NCBI GenBank assembly: GCA_045807765.1
Contig: JBJMGU010000082.1
Span: 1 to 58,318 of the forward strand
DNA from: DATENM01 sp045807765
GTDB lineage: Bacteria; Acidobacteriota; Blastocatellia; UBA7656
Direction of reading: 5' to 3'
Length of the DNA: 58,318 nucleotides
In this document: positions 24,436-32,338 of the stretch, piece by piece
Position numbering within the stretch: the first letter of the stretch is position 1
How the letters are laid out: every line of letters starts with the position of its first letter
Notes under the pieces: model-generated
What the model was told of the DNA's origin: nothing
The model's database searches: none
What the model saw: only the letters and a program-made list of their open reading frames with translations
Made by a program: the position numbers and the translations under genes

Positions 24436-27093
24436 ATGTTCAGAAAACTTTCGCGCATCACACAATCCGTCTTGCGCCGCAACCAGAGAGAGCGCGAGAT
24501 GGACGCCGAGCTGCGCTTTCACCTCGAAATGGAAACCCGTAAACACCGCGCCCGCGGCCTGAGCGAGCCGGCGGCCCGCCAGGCGGCGCTGCGCAGCTTT
24601 GGCGGCGTCGAGCTGACCAAGGAACAGTGCCGCGATGCGCGCGGCGGGCGCTTCATCGAAACCTCGCTGCAAGACCTGCGCTATGGGGCGCGGGTTCTCA
24701 GGCGCAATCCCGGTTTCACGCTCGTGGCGCTGCTGACGCTGGCCCTGGGGATTGGCGCCAACACTGCCATCTTCAGCGTCATCTACGGCGTGCTGATGCG
24801 CCCGCTGCCTTATGCGGACGGCAACCGGCTGGTCATCCTGCATCAGCAAGCGCCGCTCGCCCGCGTCGAAGACATGGGCTTTTCGGTTAAAGAGATCAAC
24901 GATTATCGCGAGCAGGCGCAGACGCTCGATCAGGTGGTCGAGCATCACTCCATGTCGTTTATCTTACTCGGCGGCGAAGAGGCGCAGCGCGTGCAGACGG
25001 CGGTGGTCTCGGCGAACTTCTTCGATATGCTCGGCATCCAGGCGCTCTACGGGCGCACCTTCCTGCCGAGCGACGACGAGAAAGGCGCCGACGCGGTGCT
25101 GGTTTTGAGCTACAACTACTGGAAGCAGCAATACAAGGGCGACCCGAACATCATTGGCCGCGTCTTTCGCATGAATGACAGGCCGCACACGGTCATCGGC
25201 GTGCTGCCGCCGATCCCGCAGTATCCAAGCGAAAGCGATGTCTACATGCCGACCGTGGCTTGCCCGACGCGCTCGTCGGATCGCTTCATCGCCAATCGCA
25301 CGTTTCGCATGATGAACGTCTTCGGCAAGCTGAAAGCCGGAGCGACGGTCGAGCAGGCGCGCGCCGAGCTATCGGGCATCGCCGGCAATTTGCAGAAGGC
25401 TTACCCGGACGCCTATCCCGAAAATCGCGGCTATGCGGCGACCCTCGCGCCCTTGCAGGAAGAGCTGACGCGGCGGGCGAAGCCGACGTTTCTGATCCTG
25501 CTCGGCACCGCCGGACTGGTGCTGCTGATCGCCTGCGCCAATGTGGCGAACCTTACACTGGCGCGGCTGATGCGGCGCGAGCGCGAGATGGCCATACGCG
25601 CCGCGATGGGAGCGGGGCGCGGGCGGCTCATCCGCCAGATGTTGACCGAAAGCACACTGCTGGCGATGGCCGGCGGCGCCATCGGTTTGCTGGTCGCCGC
25701 CTGGGGCTTGCAGTTGCTCGTCAATTTTGCGGAGCGCTTCACGCCGCGCGCCCACGAGATCAGCATTGACGGTTTTGTATTACTGTTCACGCTCGTGGTT
25801 TCGCTCGGCACCGGCATCGTCTTTGGCTTGCTGCCGGCACTCGGCTCGGACAGAAACCTTGCCGGAGCGCTCAAGGAAAACAGCCGCACGACGGCGGGCG
25901 CCATGCGCCACCGTGCCCGCAGTTTGCTAGTGGTCGCGCAGGTCGCATTGTCATTTATGCTACTGATCGGCGCCGGGCTGATGCTGCGCAGTCTGGTCAA
26001 GCTGCAAGCGGTCAACCCCGGCTTTAATCCTGAGAGCGTCTTGACCCTGCGCGTCAGCTCGAACTGGTCGCGCCTCGCGACCACCGAGCAGTATCGCGAC
26101 TTCATGCTGCGGCTGCTCGACCGCGTCAAGGCACAGCCCGGCGTGCTCTCTGCGGCGCTCAGCTCGACCTACCCGCTGAACGCCAACAGCATTCGCTTCG
26201 GGCCGTTCTCGCGGACGTTCGAGATCGAAAGCCGCCCGCAGGAGAGTGGCGCGCCGCCGCTCACAGCCGACGCGCGCACCATCACCCCCGACTACTTCGA
26301 AACGATCCGCATGCCGATGATCAAAGGCCGGGCGTTTGCCGAAAGCGATAACGACAAAGCGCCGCTCGTCGCCATCATCAACCAGACCCTGGCACGGCAA
26401 TACTGGGGCGACGAAGACCCGATTGATCGGCGCGTCACCTTTGACCGCGGCGAGCACTGGCTGAAGATTGTCGGCATCGTCGGCGACGTCAAGCAGTACG
26501 GTCTCGATCACGAGGTAACCGCCGAGCTTTACACGCCGCACGCGCAGAATCCCGGCGTTGGTCAATTGCTGGTGCGCACGGCGACCGCGCCGATGGCCAT
26601 GTCGCAATTGCTGCGGCAGACGGTCTATGACGTAGACCCCGAAACCGCCGTTGACAATGTGCAGACGCTTGAGCGGGTGCGCGATGAATCCTTAGCCTCG
26701 CCGCGCGTGACGGCGCTGCTGCTCGGATTGTTTGCGGCGCTGGCAATGGTCATCACGGCGGCGGGGATTGCCGGCGTAATGGCGCTGACGGTCACCCAGC
26801 GAACTCACGAGATCGGCGTGAGAATGGCTCTGGGAGCCACTTCCAGAAATGTCATTCTCATGGTCGTACGGCAAGGGATGACGCTGGTTGGCCTCGGGCT
26901 GGCCGCCGGCGCGGTGGGCGCGTTTTTGCTTGCGCGGATGATGTCGTCACTGTTGTTCGCGGTCAAGCCGGGCGACCCGCTGACCTTCATCGCGGTCGCC
27001 GCGGTGCTGGTCGCCGTGGCAATGATGGCGTGCCTGCTACCGGCCCGCCGCGTCACGACAATCGATCCGATGCTGGCGCTCAGAGCCGAATAA
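24436..27093 (+). CDS. MacB/FtsX-like permease of the acidobacterial (ADOP) type
   Basis: An 885-residue inner-membrane protein. A cytoplasmic N-terminal extension (about 1-80) leads to the first TM (LVALLTLALGIGANTAIFSV) and a periplasmic MacB_PCD domain. It then has two FtsX permease modules, each of three TM helices (about 345-460 and 765-880), the second carrying the TQRTHEIGVRMALGATSRNV motif. This duplicated orphan-permease layout, without an adjacent ATPase gene, matches the family abundant in Acidobacteria. An ATPase from elsewhere may power it, or it may work otherwise. It is co-transcribed with padR and followed by a good terminator. Confidence 0.92.
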   Translation: MFRKLSRITQSVLRRNQREREMDAELRFHLEMETRKHRARGLSEPAARQAALRSFGGVELTKEQCRDARGGRFIETSLQDLRYGARVLRRNPGFTLVALLTLALGIGANTAIFSVIYGVLMRPLPYADGNRLVILHQQAPLARVEDMGFSVKEINDYREQAQTLDQVVEHHSMSFILLGGEEAQRVQTAVVSANFFDMLGIQALYGRTFLPSDDEKGADAVLVLSYNYWKQQYKGDPNIIGRVFRMNDRPHTVIGVLPPIPQYPSESDVYMPTVACPTRSSDRFIANRTFRMMNVFGKLKAGATVEQARAELSGIAGNLQKAYPDAYPENRGYAATLAPLQEELTRRAKPTFLILLGTAGLVLLIACANVANLTLARLMRREREMAIRAAMGAGRGRLIRQMLTESTLLAMAGGAIGLLVAAWGLQLLVNFAERFTPRAHEISIDGFVLLFTLVVSLGTGIVFGLLPALGSDRNLAGALKENSRTTAGAMRHRARSLLVVAQVALSFMLLIGAGLMLRSLVKLQAVNPGFNPESVLTLRVSSNWSRLATTEQYRDFMLRLLDRVKAQPGVLSAALSSTYPLNANSIRFGPFSRTFEIESRPQESGAPPLTADARTITPDYFETIRMPMIKGRAFAESDNDKAPLVAIINQTLARQYWGDEDPIDRRVTFDRGEHWLKIVGIVGDVKQYGLDHEVTAELYTPHAQNPGVGQLLVRTATAPMAMSQLLRQTVYDVDPETAVDNVQTLERVRDESLASPRVTALLLGLFAALAMVITAAGIAGVMALTVTQRTHEIGVRMALGATSRNVILMVVRQGMTLVGLGLAAGAVGAFLLARMMSSLLFAVKPGDPLTFIAVAAVLVAVAMMACLLPARRVTTIDPMLALRAE

Positions 27094-27104
27094 CCGGCAC
27101 GACA

Positions 27105-27137
27105 GGGAGGGGCGATTTTGAGTCGCCTCTCCCTTTT
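27105..27137 (+). terminator. Intrinsic terminator of the padR-permease operon
   Basis: GGGAGGGGCGA (27105-27115) pairs with TCGCCTCTCCC (27123-27133) with one G-U pair, followed by TTTT. Confidence 0.8.
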
Positions 27138-27161
27138 GCTTGGCTGGCTGTGGAGGACCGT

Positions 27162-27896
27162 ATGTTCAAGCGATTACTTTTCTCACTGGCCATTCTGGCG
27201 CTGATCGTCATGATCGGCTTTACATCTTTCCTGATGGTTGGGGCGCTCGATTCGCCAACCGCCGACGCTTCATCTTCGCGGGCGGCGGCACCGTCGGGCG
27301 CGGCGGCAACAATGAAAGCCAAGCGCAAGGTCGCGATTCTGATTCACGAAGGCGTCGAGCTGCTCGATTTCTCCGGGCCGGGCGAGGTCTTTGCCGCCGC
27401 CGATCACCGTCAGGCGTTCGATGTCTACACGGTTGCGGCCTCGGCGGGCGAGGTCACCAGCCAGGGCTTTCTGACCATCAAGCCGCAATACACCTTTGCC
27501 AACTGCCCGCCGCCCGATGTAGTCATTCTGCCGGGCGGCAGAACCGATGTTCCGCTCAGCGACCCGGCAGTGATCAACTGGATTAAGCAATCGTCGCAAA
27601 GGGCCGAAGTGGTGATGTCGGTCTGCACGGGCGCGTTCCTGCTGGCGAAAGCCGGCCTGCTCGATGGGCGCGAAGCGACGACGCACTGGAGCGCCATCGC
27701 TTCTCTGCGGCAGGAAGCGCCAAGGACGACGGTGCTGGAAAACCGCCGCTTCGTTGACAATGGCAAAGTCATCACCGCTGCCGGCGTTTCGGCAGGAATT
27801 GACGCATCGCTTCACGTCGTTGACAAGCTGCTGGGGCGCGAGGCCGCCGCGCAGACCGCGCATTACATGGAATACAAGTGGCAGGCCGAGCCCTGA
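27162..27896 (+). CDS. DJ-1/PfpI family protein with N-terminal membrane anchor
   Basis: A 244-residue protein. Residues about 1-30 form a signal peptide or TM anchor (LLFSLAILALIVMIGFTSF), followed by an Ala/Ser linker and a DJ-1/PfpI domain (about 47-235). The Glu of FSGPGEVFAA, the nucleophilic elbow SVCTGAFLLAKAG and THW are present, the set found in isonitrile hydratases and in sensor domains of FtrA/GlxA-type AraC regulators. No HTH follows, so it is not a regulator of that type. An exported position is unusual for this fold. GGAGG precedes the ATG at 27162. Confidence 0.82.
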   Translation: MFKRLLFSLAILALIVMIGFTSFLMVGALDSPTADASSSRAAAPSGAAATMKAKRKVAILIHEGVELLDFSGPGEVFAAADHRQAFDVYTVAASAGEVTSQGFLTIKPQYTFANCPPPDVVILPGGRTDVPLSDPAVINWIKQSSQRAEVVMSVCTGAFLLAKAGLLDGREATTHWSAIASLRQEAPRTTVLENRRFVDNGKVITAAGVSAGIDASLHVVDKLLGREAAAQTAHYMEYKWQAEP

Positions 27897-27919
27897 GGTT
27901 TGCTCGATGAAGGCTTGCA

Positions 27920-28753
27920 TCACTCGGCCAGCGATTGCCGGCGCTCAGCGAAATCGCTCAACTGGTAGACGCCCTCAGCCAGGCGTTCGGCGTACCCTTC
28001 TTTGACGAGCGCCTGGTTGCCAAGCCCGGCGTCCGGGCGCGACAGCCCGCTCAAGCGCGCCAGCTCGCCGCGCACCGTCATGCCTGCACCATTCAGGAAA
28101 GCCCGCGCCACCTCCTTGAGCGCCACCTCGCGCTTCACTTTCACGGCCAGCTCGTCACTGAAGCGCCCCTCTGAAAGCATCCAGATGTAAGTGAACCAGG
28201 GCTCGTACAAAACTTCGGCGGGGATGACTTTGAATGTGCGTTGCAGCTCGTCGAGGGCGCGAGTAAAGCAGGCGCGGTCGGTGATACCCGATTCCATACG
28301 CAGGTCGCAAGTGGCCATCTCCCATTCGCGGCGCAGCACCTTCAAGATGGCGCGGGCGTCGTCGGAAAGCGCCTCGCCTTCGCGCCGCCGCGGCACTCCC
28401 CAGAGCGCATTGAAGTGCGGCACCAGGCGACGCGCCACAAAGGTCGCGCGTCCTTTGGCGAGCTTCGCGTAATAGACCAGGCCGCGCCGCATTACCTCGT
28501 CTTTGAGCACCCAGGCGAGACTGCTTTCAGGGTCTTTCTGGACGTTGCGCGGCATGAAGGCGTCGCGCCGCCCGCAGACCCCGATGTAAAGCGACGGGCC
28601 GCCGCGCCGCGCGTCGGTCATCGCCGCACAGAAGCCCGCGGCTTCAATCAAGCGCTCGGCATCCACAGCCGTTTCGACGCGCAGGTCGGCAGCGCGCCGC
28701 CACGTCTGGTCGCGGTAGGCGTCAATCGCTTCGGGTATCACAGGCGCTTTCAA
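27920..28753 (-). CDS. AlkZ-related winged-helix protein
   Basis: A 277-residue cytoplasmic protein that I recognise as the type annotated AlkZ-related. It is rich in Trp and Arg, with MPRNVQKDPESS, VLKDEVMRRG, HFNALWGVPRR and VLRREWEMATCDLR. It also has winged-helix-like segments, as in the HTH_42/YcaQ (AlkZ) interstrand-crosslink glycosylases. The QxQ-type catalytic motif of AlkZ was not found, so glycosylase activity should not be assumed. It is convergent with the DJ-1 gene, 23 bases apart. Confidence 0.7.
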   Translation of the reverse strand: MKAPVIPEAIDAYRDQTWRRAADLRVETAVDAERLIEAAGFCAAMTDARRGGPSLYIGVCGRRDAFMPRNVQKDPESSLAWVLKDEVMRRGLVYYAKLAKGRATFVARRLVPHFNALWGVPRRREGEALSDDARAILKVLRREWEMATCDLRMESGITDRACFTRALDELQRTFKVIPAEVLYEPWFTYIWMLSEGRFSDELAVKVKREVALKEVARAFLNGAGMTVRGELARLSGLSRPDAGLGNQALVKEGYAERLAEGVYQLSDFAERRQSLAE

Positions 28754-28802
28754 AGCGCGATGATTTTACACTGGCCGGCGGCAATGGCAATAGGCAGGAT
28801 GA

Positions 28803-28894
28803 AACCACAGATGAACACCGATGAACACCGATGGAAAAGCGCCTGACATTCGAGCCTTTCTCTGATCTGTGTTTATCGGTGTTCATCTGTGGTT
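28803..28894. repeat. Inverted repeat with 10-bp tandem units
   Basis: The left arm begins AACCACAGATGAACACCGAT and repeats the unit ATGAACACCG (28803-28834). The right arm (28865-28894) is its reverse complement with two or three changes. Spacer about 30 bases. It lies at the 3' side of the TonB receptor gene. Confidence 0.9.
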
Positions 28895-28921
28895 GCTACT
28901 TTTCAGTCTTCGCCTCGGCGA

Positions 28922-31357
28922 TCACTTGAACTTCAGCGTCAGCCGACCGCCCCACTGGCGTGGCGGGCCGATGTGCGTGCCGCTGAAGACGCTCTCGAAA
29001 TTGTAGACGTAGAGCCGGTCGCTGAGGTTCTGCACGTCGAGGGCGAGCGACAGCGCCACGCGCTCGCTCTGGCGCAGGTCAACGCCGGTCGAGAAGTTGA
29101 AGATCGTGCGCGGCTTGACGCGCCCGTGCTCGAAATCGATCTGCTCGAACAGGCGCGGGTCGAAGCCTCCGGCGATAAACTGCGCGCGCGTCGTGCCGGG
29201 CTCGACATCAACCGGCACGCCCGAATCGTAGCGCCCGCCGAAGGTCGCCCACCAGCCGCTCGGCTTGTGCGTATAGTTGAGCTGGAACTGGCCGCTGTTG
29301 CGCTCATCGTGATCGTTCGGGAAGCGCAGACCGGGATTGCTCAAGCTCTCGACGGCTTCTCCCAGAAACAGCCCGCCGTTGATTGGCGTGATGCCGAACG
29401 AGCGCGAATTGGCATAGCTGAGAAAGCCCGAAAATCCACGCCACTCCGCCGTATCAAGGCGGGCTTCGACGCCATTGACGCGGCCCGCGAAGATCGAGAT
29501 CGGGAAGATAATGCCGGTGTCGAAGAACTGGTCTTTGTCAGAAAAATTACGAACCTGCTTGTTGTACGCCGACACCGTCAGCCGCGCATACTTGCTCATC
29601 TGCTGTTGTACGCCGATTTCAAAGACGTTCTCTTTGTCGGGCAGGATCGGCTTGAGCCCAAGCTCGCCCGTCGTCACCGCCAGCGGCGACAGCCGCGCCG
29701 CCTGCTCCGAGCTTGCGAGCAAGAGGTTTTCTACCGGCGGCGGCTGAAACAGGCGATTATACGAAGCGCGAATCACCGTCTGCGTCTTCGGTATCGAGTA
29801 GGCGACGCCGATGCGCGGGCTGAAGGCATGCTGGTGAATCAGCAGCCGGTAATCATCAAAGCGCACCCCGGCGTCTATCGTGAAATTCTGAAATGGCGAG
29901 AAGCGATCCTGCACGAACCCCGACATGGTGCGGCCCGTGCGCTCGTCGCGAAAGACAAAAGGATTGGCTGCCGAAAACTGCAATACAGGGTTTGCAAACT
30001 CGTTGCCGTTTTCATCCGTGATCGGCGCAAAGGCGCTCGCGTCGGTCGGGTAGAAGCTGAAGTTTTCGCGCACCGGCGTGCGGGTGTACTGGATGCCTGT
30101 CTTCAGCGTGTGGCCGTGGCCCGCGAAAGAGAGCGACGAGATGAATCCGTAATTCGTCAGCCGCCGATCCTGGAAGGCAGCTACCGGCGTCGACAGCGGA
30201 TTCGAAATCAGCTCGGCGGTCGAGGTGCGCCCGTACAGCGCGAGGTTGGCGACGACCGTCGGCGAAAAGATGTGCTGCCACGAGAGCGAGGCCGACTGGT
30301 TGCGCAGCCGCTGGCGTTGATCCTGGCCGGCGAGTTCTTGATCCAGGCGGTTCGGCACCTGGAAATTCGCGCCGCCAAAGATCAGCGTCAGCTTGAACAG
30401 ATCATTCTGCGACGGGTTGAAGTCGAAGGTCGTCAGGTTGCTCGCCGTGCGCCCCAGGTTGTGAAAGTTCTCAATCGTCGGCGGGTCGAGATAACGGTGC
30501 GTGGTCGCGCCCGAAAAGGCGGTAAACCAGCCGAAGGTCTTGGCGTGGCCGCCGAAGCTGGCGGCCAGGTCGCCGGTCGAGAAGCTGCCGAGGTTGCCGC
30601 TGATTTCGCCCGATATAGGCATGTCGAGTCCCGACTTGGTGTTGAGGTTGACGATGGCGCCGAGCTTGTCGCCGAACTCGGCGGGAATGCCGCCCGTCAA
30701 CACTTCGACGTGCGAGGTAGTGCGCGGGTCAATCGAAGTCGAGAAGATGGCCGACATATTATCCATGACCGGCACGCCGTTGATCACCGTCTGGACGTTT
30801 GATTCCGAGCCGCGCACGTGAATGCGCCCACCGTCATCGCTGACGACGCCGGGCGCGGATTCGACCATCTTCTGCAAGCCGCGCGATGGGGCCGAGCCGA
30901 GGCCCTTCATCAAGTTTGTGGTGTTGAGGTCGGTATCGGCGGCGGTGCGGTCGGCTTCGATCAGCGTCGTGGATTCGCCCGCCGAGACGTTGACCTGTTC
31001 GCTCAAACCTTTTGGCGTCAGTTGCATGGTTAGTTGCGTGGGTACCGCAGAATGCACGTCAACTGTTTGCTCCACGGGCTGGAACTCGGGTGCCTCAACG
31101 GTGACTTTGTAAGAGTTGAACGGCACGTAGAGGAACTTGAAATTGCCGGCGTCGTCGGTCTTGGTCGTGACCTTGTAACTGGTGATCGAATTCACCAGCG
31201 TCACGACCGCTCCGGCAATCACGGCGCCCGCCGCATCGGTCACCTGACCTTGAATCGCGCCGACGGTCGCCTGCGGCGTGCTATCGTCGGCAAAGCCTGT
31301 GAGCGGCGCACTGATGAGAGTGGCAAAAAGTAGAATGGCAAGAATGTTTTTGGACAT
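28922..31357 (-). CDS. TonB-dependent receptor with carboxypeptidase-regulatory domain
   Basis: An 811-residue outer-membrane receptor. A signal peptide (about 1-23) is followed by a carboxypeptidase-regulatory-like beta-sandwich (about 34-112, GAIQGQVTDAAGAVIAGAVV), a plug domain (about 130-245, with VRGSESNVQTVINGVP and VEVLTGGIPAEFGD) and a 22-strand barrel ending GGRLTLKFK. This CpepD-plug-barrel layout is typical of acidobacterial transporters. Shorter than the 32339 receptor, it is of the more classical siderophore/vitamin/metal type, but the ligand is unknown. A GAGG site lies nine bases before the ATG. Its leader is highly structured, and a small His/Cys membrane protein is encoded just upstream on the same strand. 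Confidence 0.9.
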   Translation of the reverse strand: MSKNILAILLFATLISAPLTGFADDSTPQATVGAIQGQVTDAAGAVIAGAVVTLVNSITSYKVTTKTDDAGNFKFLYVPFNSYKVTVEAPEFQPVEQTVDVHSAVPTQLTMQLTPKGLSEQVNVSAGESTTLIEADRTAADTDLNTTNLMKGLGSAPSRGLQKMVESAPGVVSDDGGRIHVRGSESNVQTVINGVPVMDNMSAIFSTSIDPRTTSHVEVLTGGIPAEFGDKLGAIVNLNTKSGLDMPISGEISGNLGSFSTGDLAASFGGHAKTFGWFTAFSGATTHRYLDPPTIENFHNLGRTASNLTTFDFNPSQNDLFKLTLIFGGANFQVPNRLDQELAGQDQRQRLRNQSASLSWQHIFSPTVVANLALYGRTSTAELISNPLSTPVAAFQDRRLTNYGFISSLSFAGHGHTLKTGIQYTRTPVRENFSFYPTDASAFAPITDENGNEFANPVLQFSAANPFVFRDERTGRTMSGFVQDRFSPFQNFTIDAGVRFDDYRLLIHQHAFSPRIGVAYSIPKTQTVIRASYNRLFQPPPVENLLLASSEQAARLSPLAVTTGELGLKPILPDKENVFEIGVQQQMSKYARLTVSAYNKQVRNFSDKDQFFDTGIIFPISIFAGRVNGVEARLDTAEWRGFSGFLSYANSRSFGITPINGGLFLGEAVESLSNPGLRFPNDHDERNSGQFQLNYTHKPSGWWATFGGRYDSGVPVDVEPGTTRAQFIAGGFDPRLFEQIDFEHGRVKPRTIFNFSTGVDLRQSERVALSLALDVQNLSDRLYVYNFESVFSGTHIGPPRQWGGRLTLKFK

Positions 31358-31383
31358 ATCAATCTAACCTCGAATCTTCGCTA

Positions 31384-31515
31384 CCTCTGGCCATAGCGCC
31401 AGAGGGCGTCAACGGCTTGCGCAAGGCAGCCCCGTTGACTATAAAACCGGCGTCCGGCTCCACTGAAAGCCGGCACGCAAGCAAGGTCTTTAAAGACCGG
31501 CGCAGCACGGCTGCG
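31384..31515 (-). promoter_or_regulatory. Structured leader of the TonB receptor mRNA
   Basis: Five adjacent hairpins lie between the small upstream gene and the receptor start: 31384-31405 (CCTCTGGC/GCCAGAGG), 31408-31439 (GTCAACGG/CCGTTGAC), 31451-31477 (one bulge), 31485-31498 (GGTCTTTAAAGACC) and 31501-31515 (CGCAGC/GCTGCG). All but one stem are perfect. Known riboswitch signatures for cobalamin or c-di-GMP were not recognised. It may be a novel cis-regulatory RNA or a repeat cluster. Confidence 0.5.
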
Positions 31516-31548
31516 ACAGCCTGAAAAGATGGGCTCGGTGATTCAGGG

Positions 31549-31935
31549 TTAGCTGAGCGGTGGGGCGCGACCGAAGCGCGACGCGGCCCATTGCCGCGTC
31601 TGCGGCTCGGCCAGCAGCGTCTGGTAGAGCAAAGCTTCGGCTATAGGTTCAGGGCCGAAGACCACTATGTGCGGGTCGGCGACGAAGTGGCGTTGCAGGC
31701 GGCAAGACAGACAGCCGGCGTCGCTGCCGGTGTCTTTCGCCGAAGGCGAGTTGCTGTCGCTTGAGGCGATGACCGCCGTCTGCCCGAGCGGCGGCGCGTC
31801 GTGGTGATGCGTCAGGCAGACGAACAGCGCATGCAGTATCACGCAGAGACAGACGAGGGCCGAGACACGCGCTCGCTTGCTGTTCCTGATTGTGAAGTTA
31901 CGGTGCTGCTTCAAAGGCCACTCTCGTCTTGCCAC
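31549..31935 (-). CDS. Small His/Cys membrane protein, DUF2946-like
   Basis: A 128-residue protein starting at GTG, with one TM or signal segment (VSALVCLCVILHALFVCL) immediately followed by THHHD. A CLSCRLQR motif lies further on, and the tail reads SRFGRAPPLS. This arrangement of TM, His cluster, CxxC and an R-x-PP ending recalls DUF2946-type proteins found next to metal-linked TonB receptors. The resemblance is from memory, not a search. Located upstream of the TonB receptor on the same strand with 191 bases between, it may assist metal uptake. Confidence 0.6.
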   Translation of the reverse strand: MARREWPLKQHRNFTIRNSKRARVSALVCLCVILHALFVCLTHHHDAPPLGQTAVIASSDSNSPSAKDTGSDAGCLSCRLQRHFVADPHIVVFGPEPIAEALLYQTLLAEPQTRQWAASRFGRAPPLS

Positions 31936-32077
31936 AACAAAGTCAAATATTTATTTAACAATAGAGCGACTGGCGGTGTCAATAAATGCCTTGCGGGATT
32001 TGGTGCGGGACGAGCCCGCGGCTTCGGGAATCAATGACTTCGAGAGCAACATGGGTAGAAGGCGGCTGCCAGGCATA

Positions 32078-32114
32078 TCCATTTTTTCGTAAGAGTTTCC
32101 AGATTAATGGAGAG
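32078..32114 (+). promoter_or_regulatory. 37-bp upstream motif, copy at the TonB receptor
   Basis: A T-rich box ending TTTTTTCGTAA is followed by an imperfect palindrome, TCCAGATTAATGGA (32098-32111). The same 37-bp layout with the same spacing occurs at 40483-40519 and 41946-41982. It may be an operator or a special promoter. Confidence 0.6.
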
Positions 32115-32124
32115 TTTTTCGGCG

Positions 32125-32144
32125 GCTCGACGGCGCCGTCGAGC
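32125..32144. promoter_or_regulatory. Perfect 20-bp palindrome
   Basis: GCTCGACGGCGCCGTCGAGC is self-complementary without a loop. It lies 11 bases after the 37-bp motif and about 195 bases before the receptor start. It could be a regulator binding site. Confidence 0.5.
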
Positions 32145-32338
32145 TAACTACTATCAAATAAATCGCCGGGAATTGGCTTTACAACTTGCACGCCTTTTGC
32201 CAAATATTCGATTCCTGTAGTCTGTTTTTTTCGGTTTCCTCAATCCTTTAAGCACATATATCTACGACGAGCGGTTGTTGGCTAGAAGATGATGCAGCCA
32301 ATGTGTCAATCACTTCTTTTCACTTTAGGAGGAAAACC

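Larger units (their letters stand above)
31936..32338. other. Divergent intergenic region upstream of the large TonB receptor
   Basis: This 403-base, AT-richer stretch lies between divergent genes. It contains the shared 37-bp motif (32078-32114), a perfect 20-bp palindrome (32125-32144) and an AGGAGG site at 32327-32332 for the receptor. No convincing open frame was seen. Confidence 0.7.

Noticed and set aside
28889..30802. A 637-codon open frame antisense to the TonB receptor gene
   Set aside because: Its product is Arg/Ala/Val-rich without domains or a ribosome-binding site, while the opposite frame is a complete receptor. It is a GC-rich shadow frame.
31384..31515. Cobalamin or c-di-GMP riboswitch before the TonB receptor
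   Set aside because: The conserved boxes of those classes could not be found on the minus strand; only a generic structured leader is supported.
32173..32190. Possible sigma-54 promoter before the large TonB receptor
   Set aside because: GG and GC are 11 bases apart instead of 10, and no enhancer-binding regulator is nearby.
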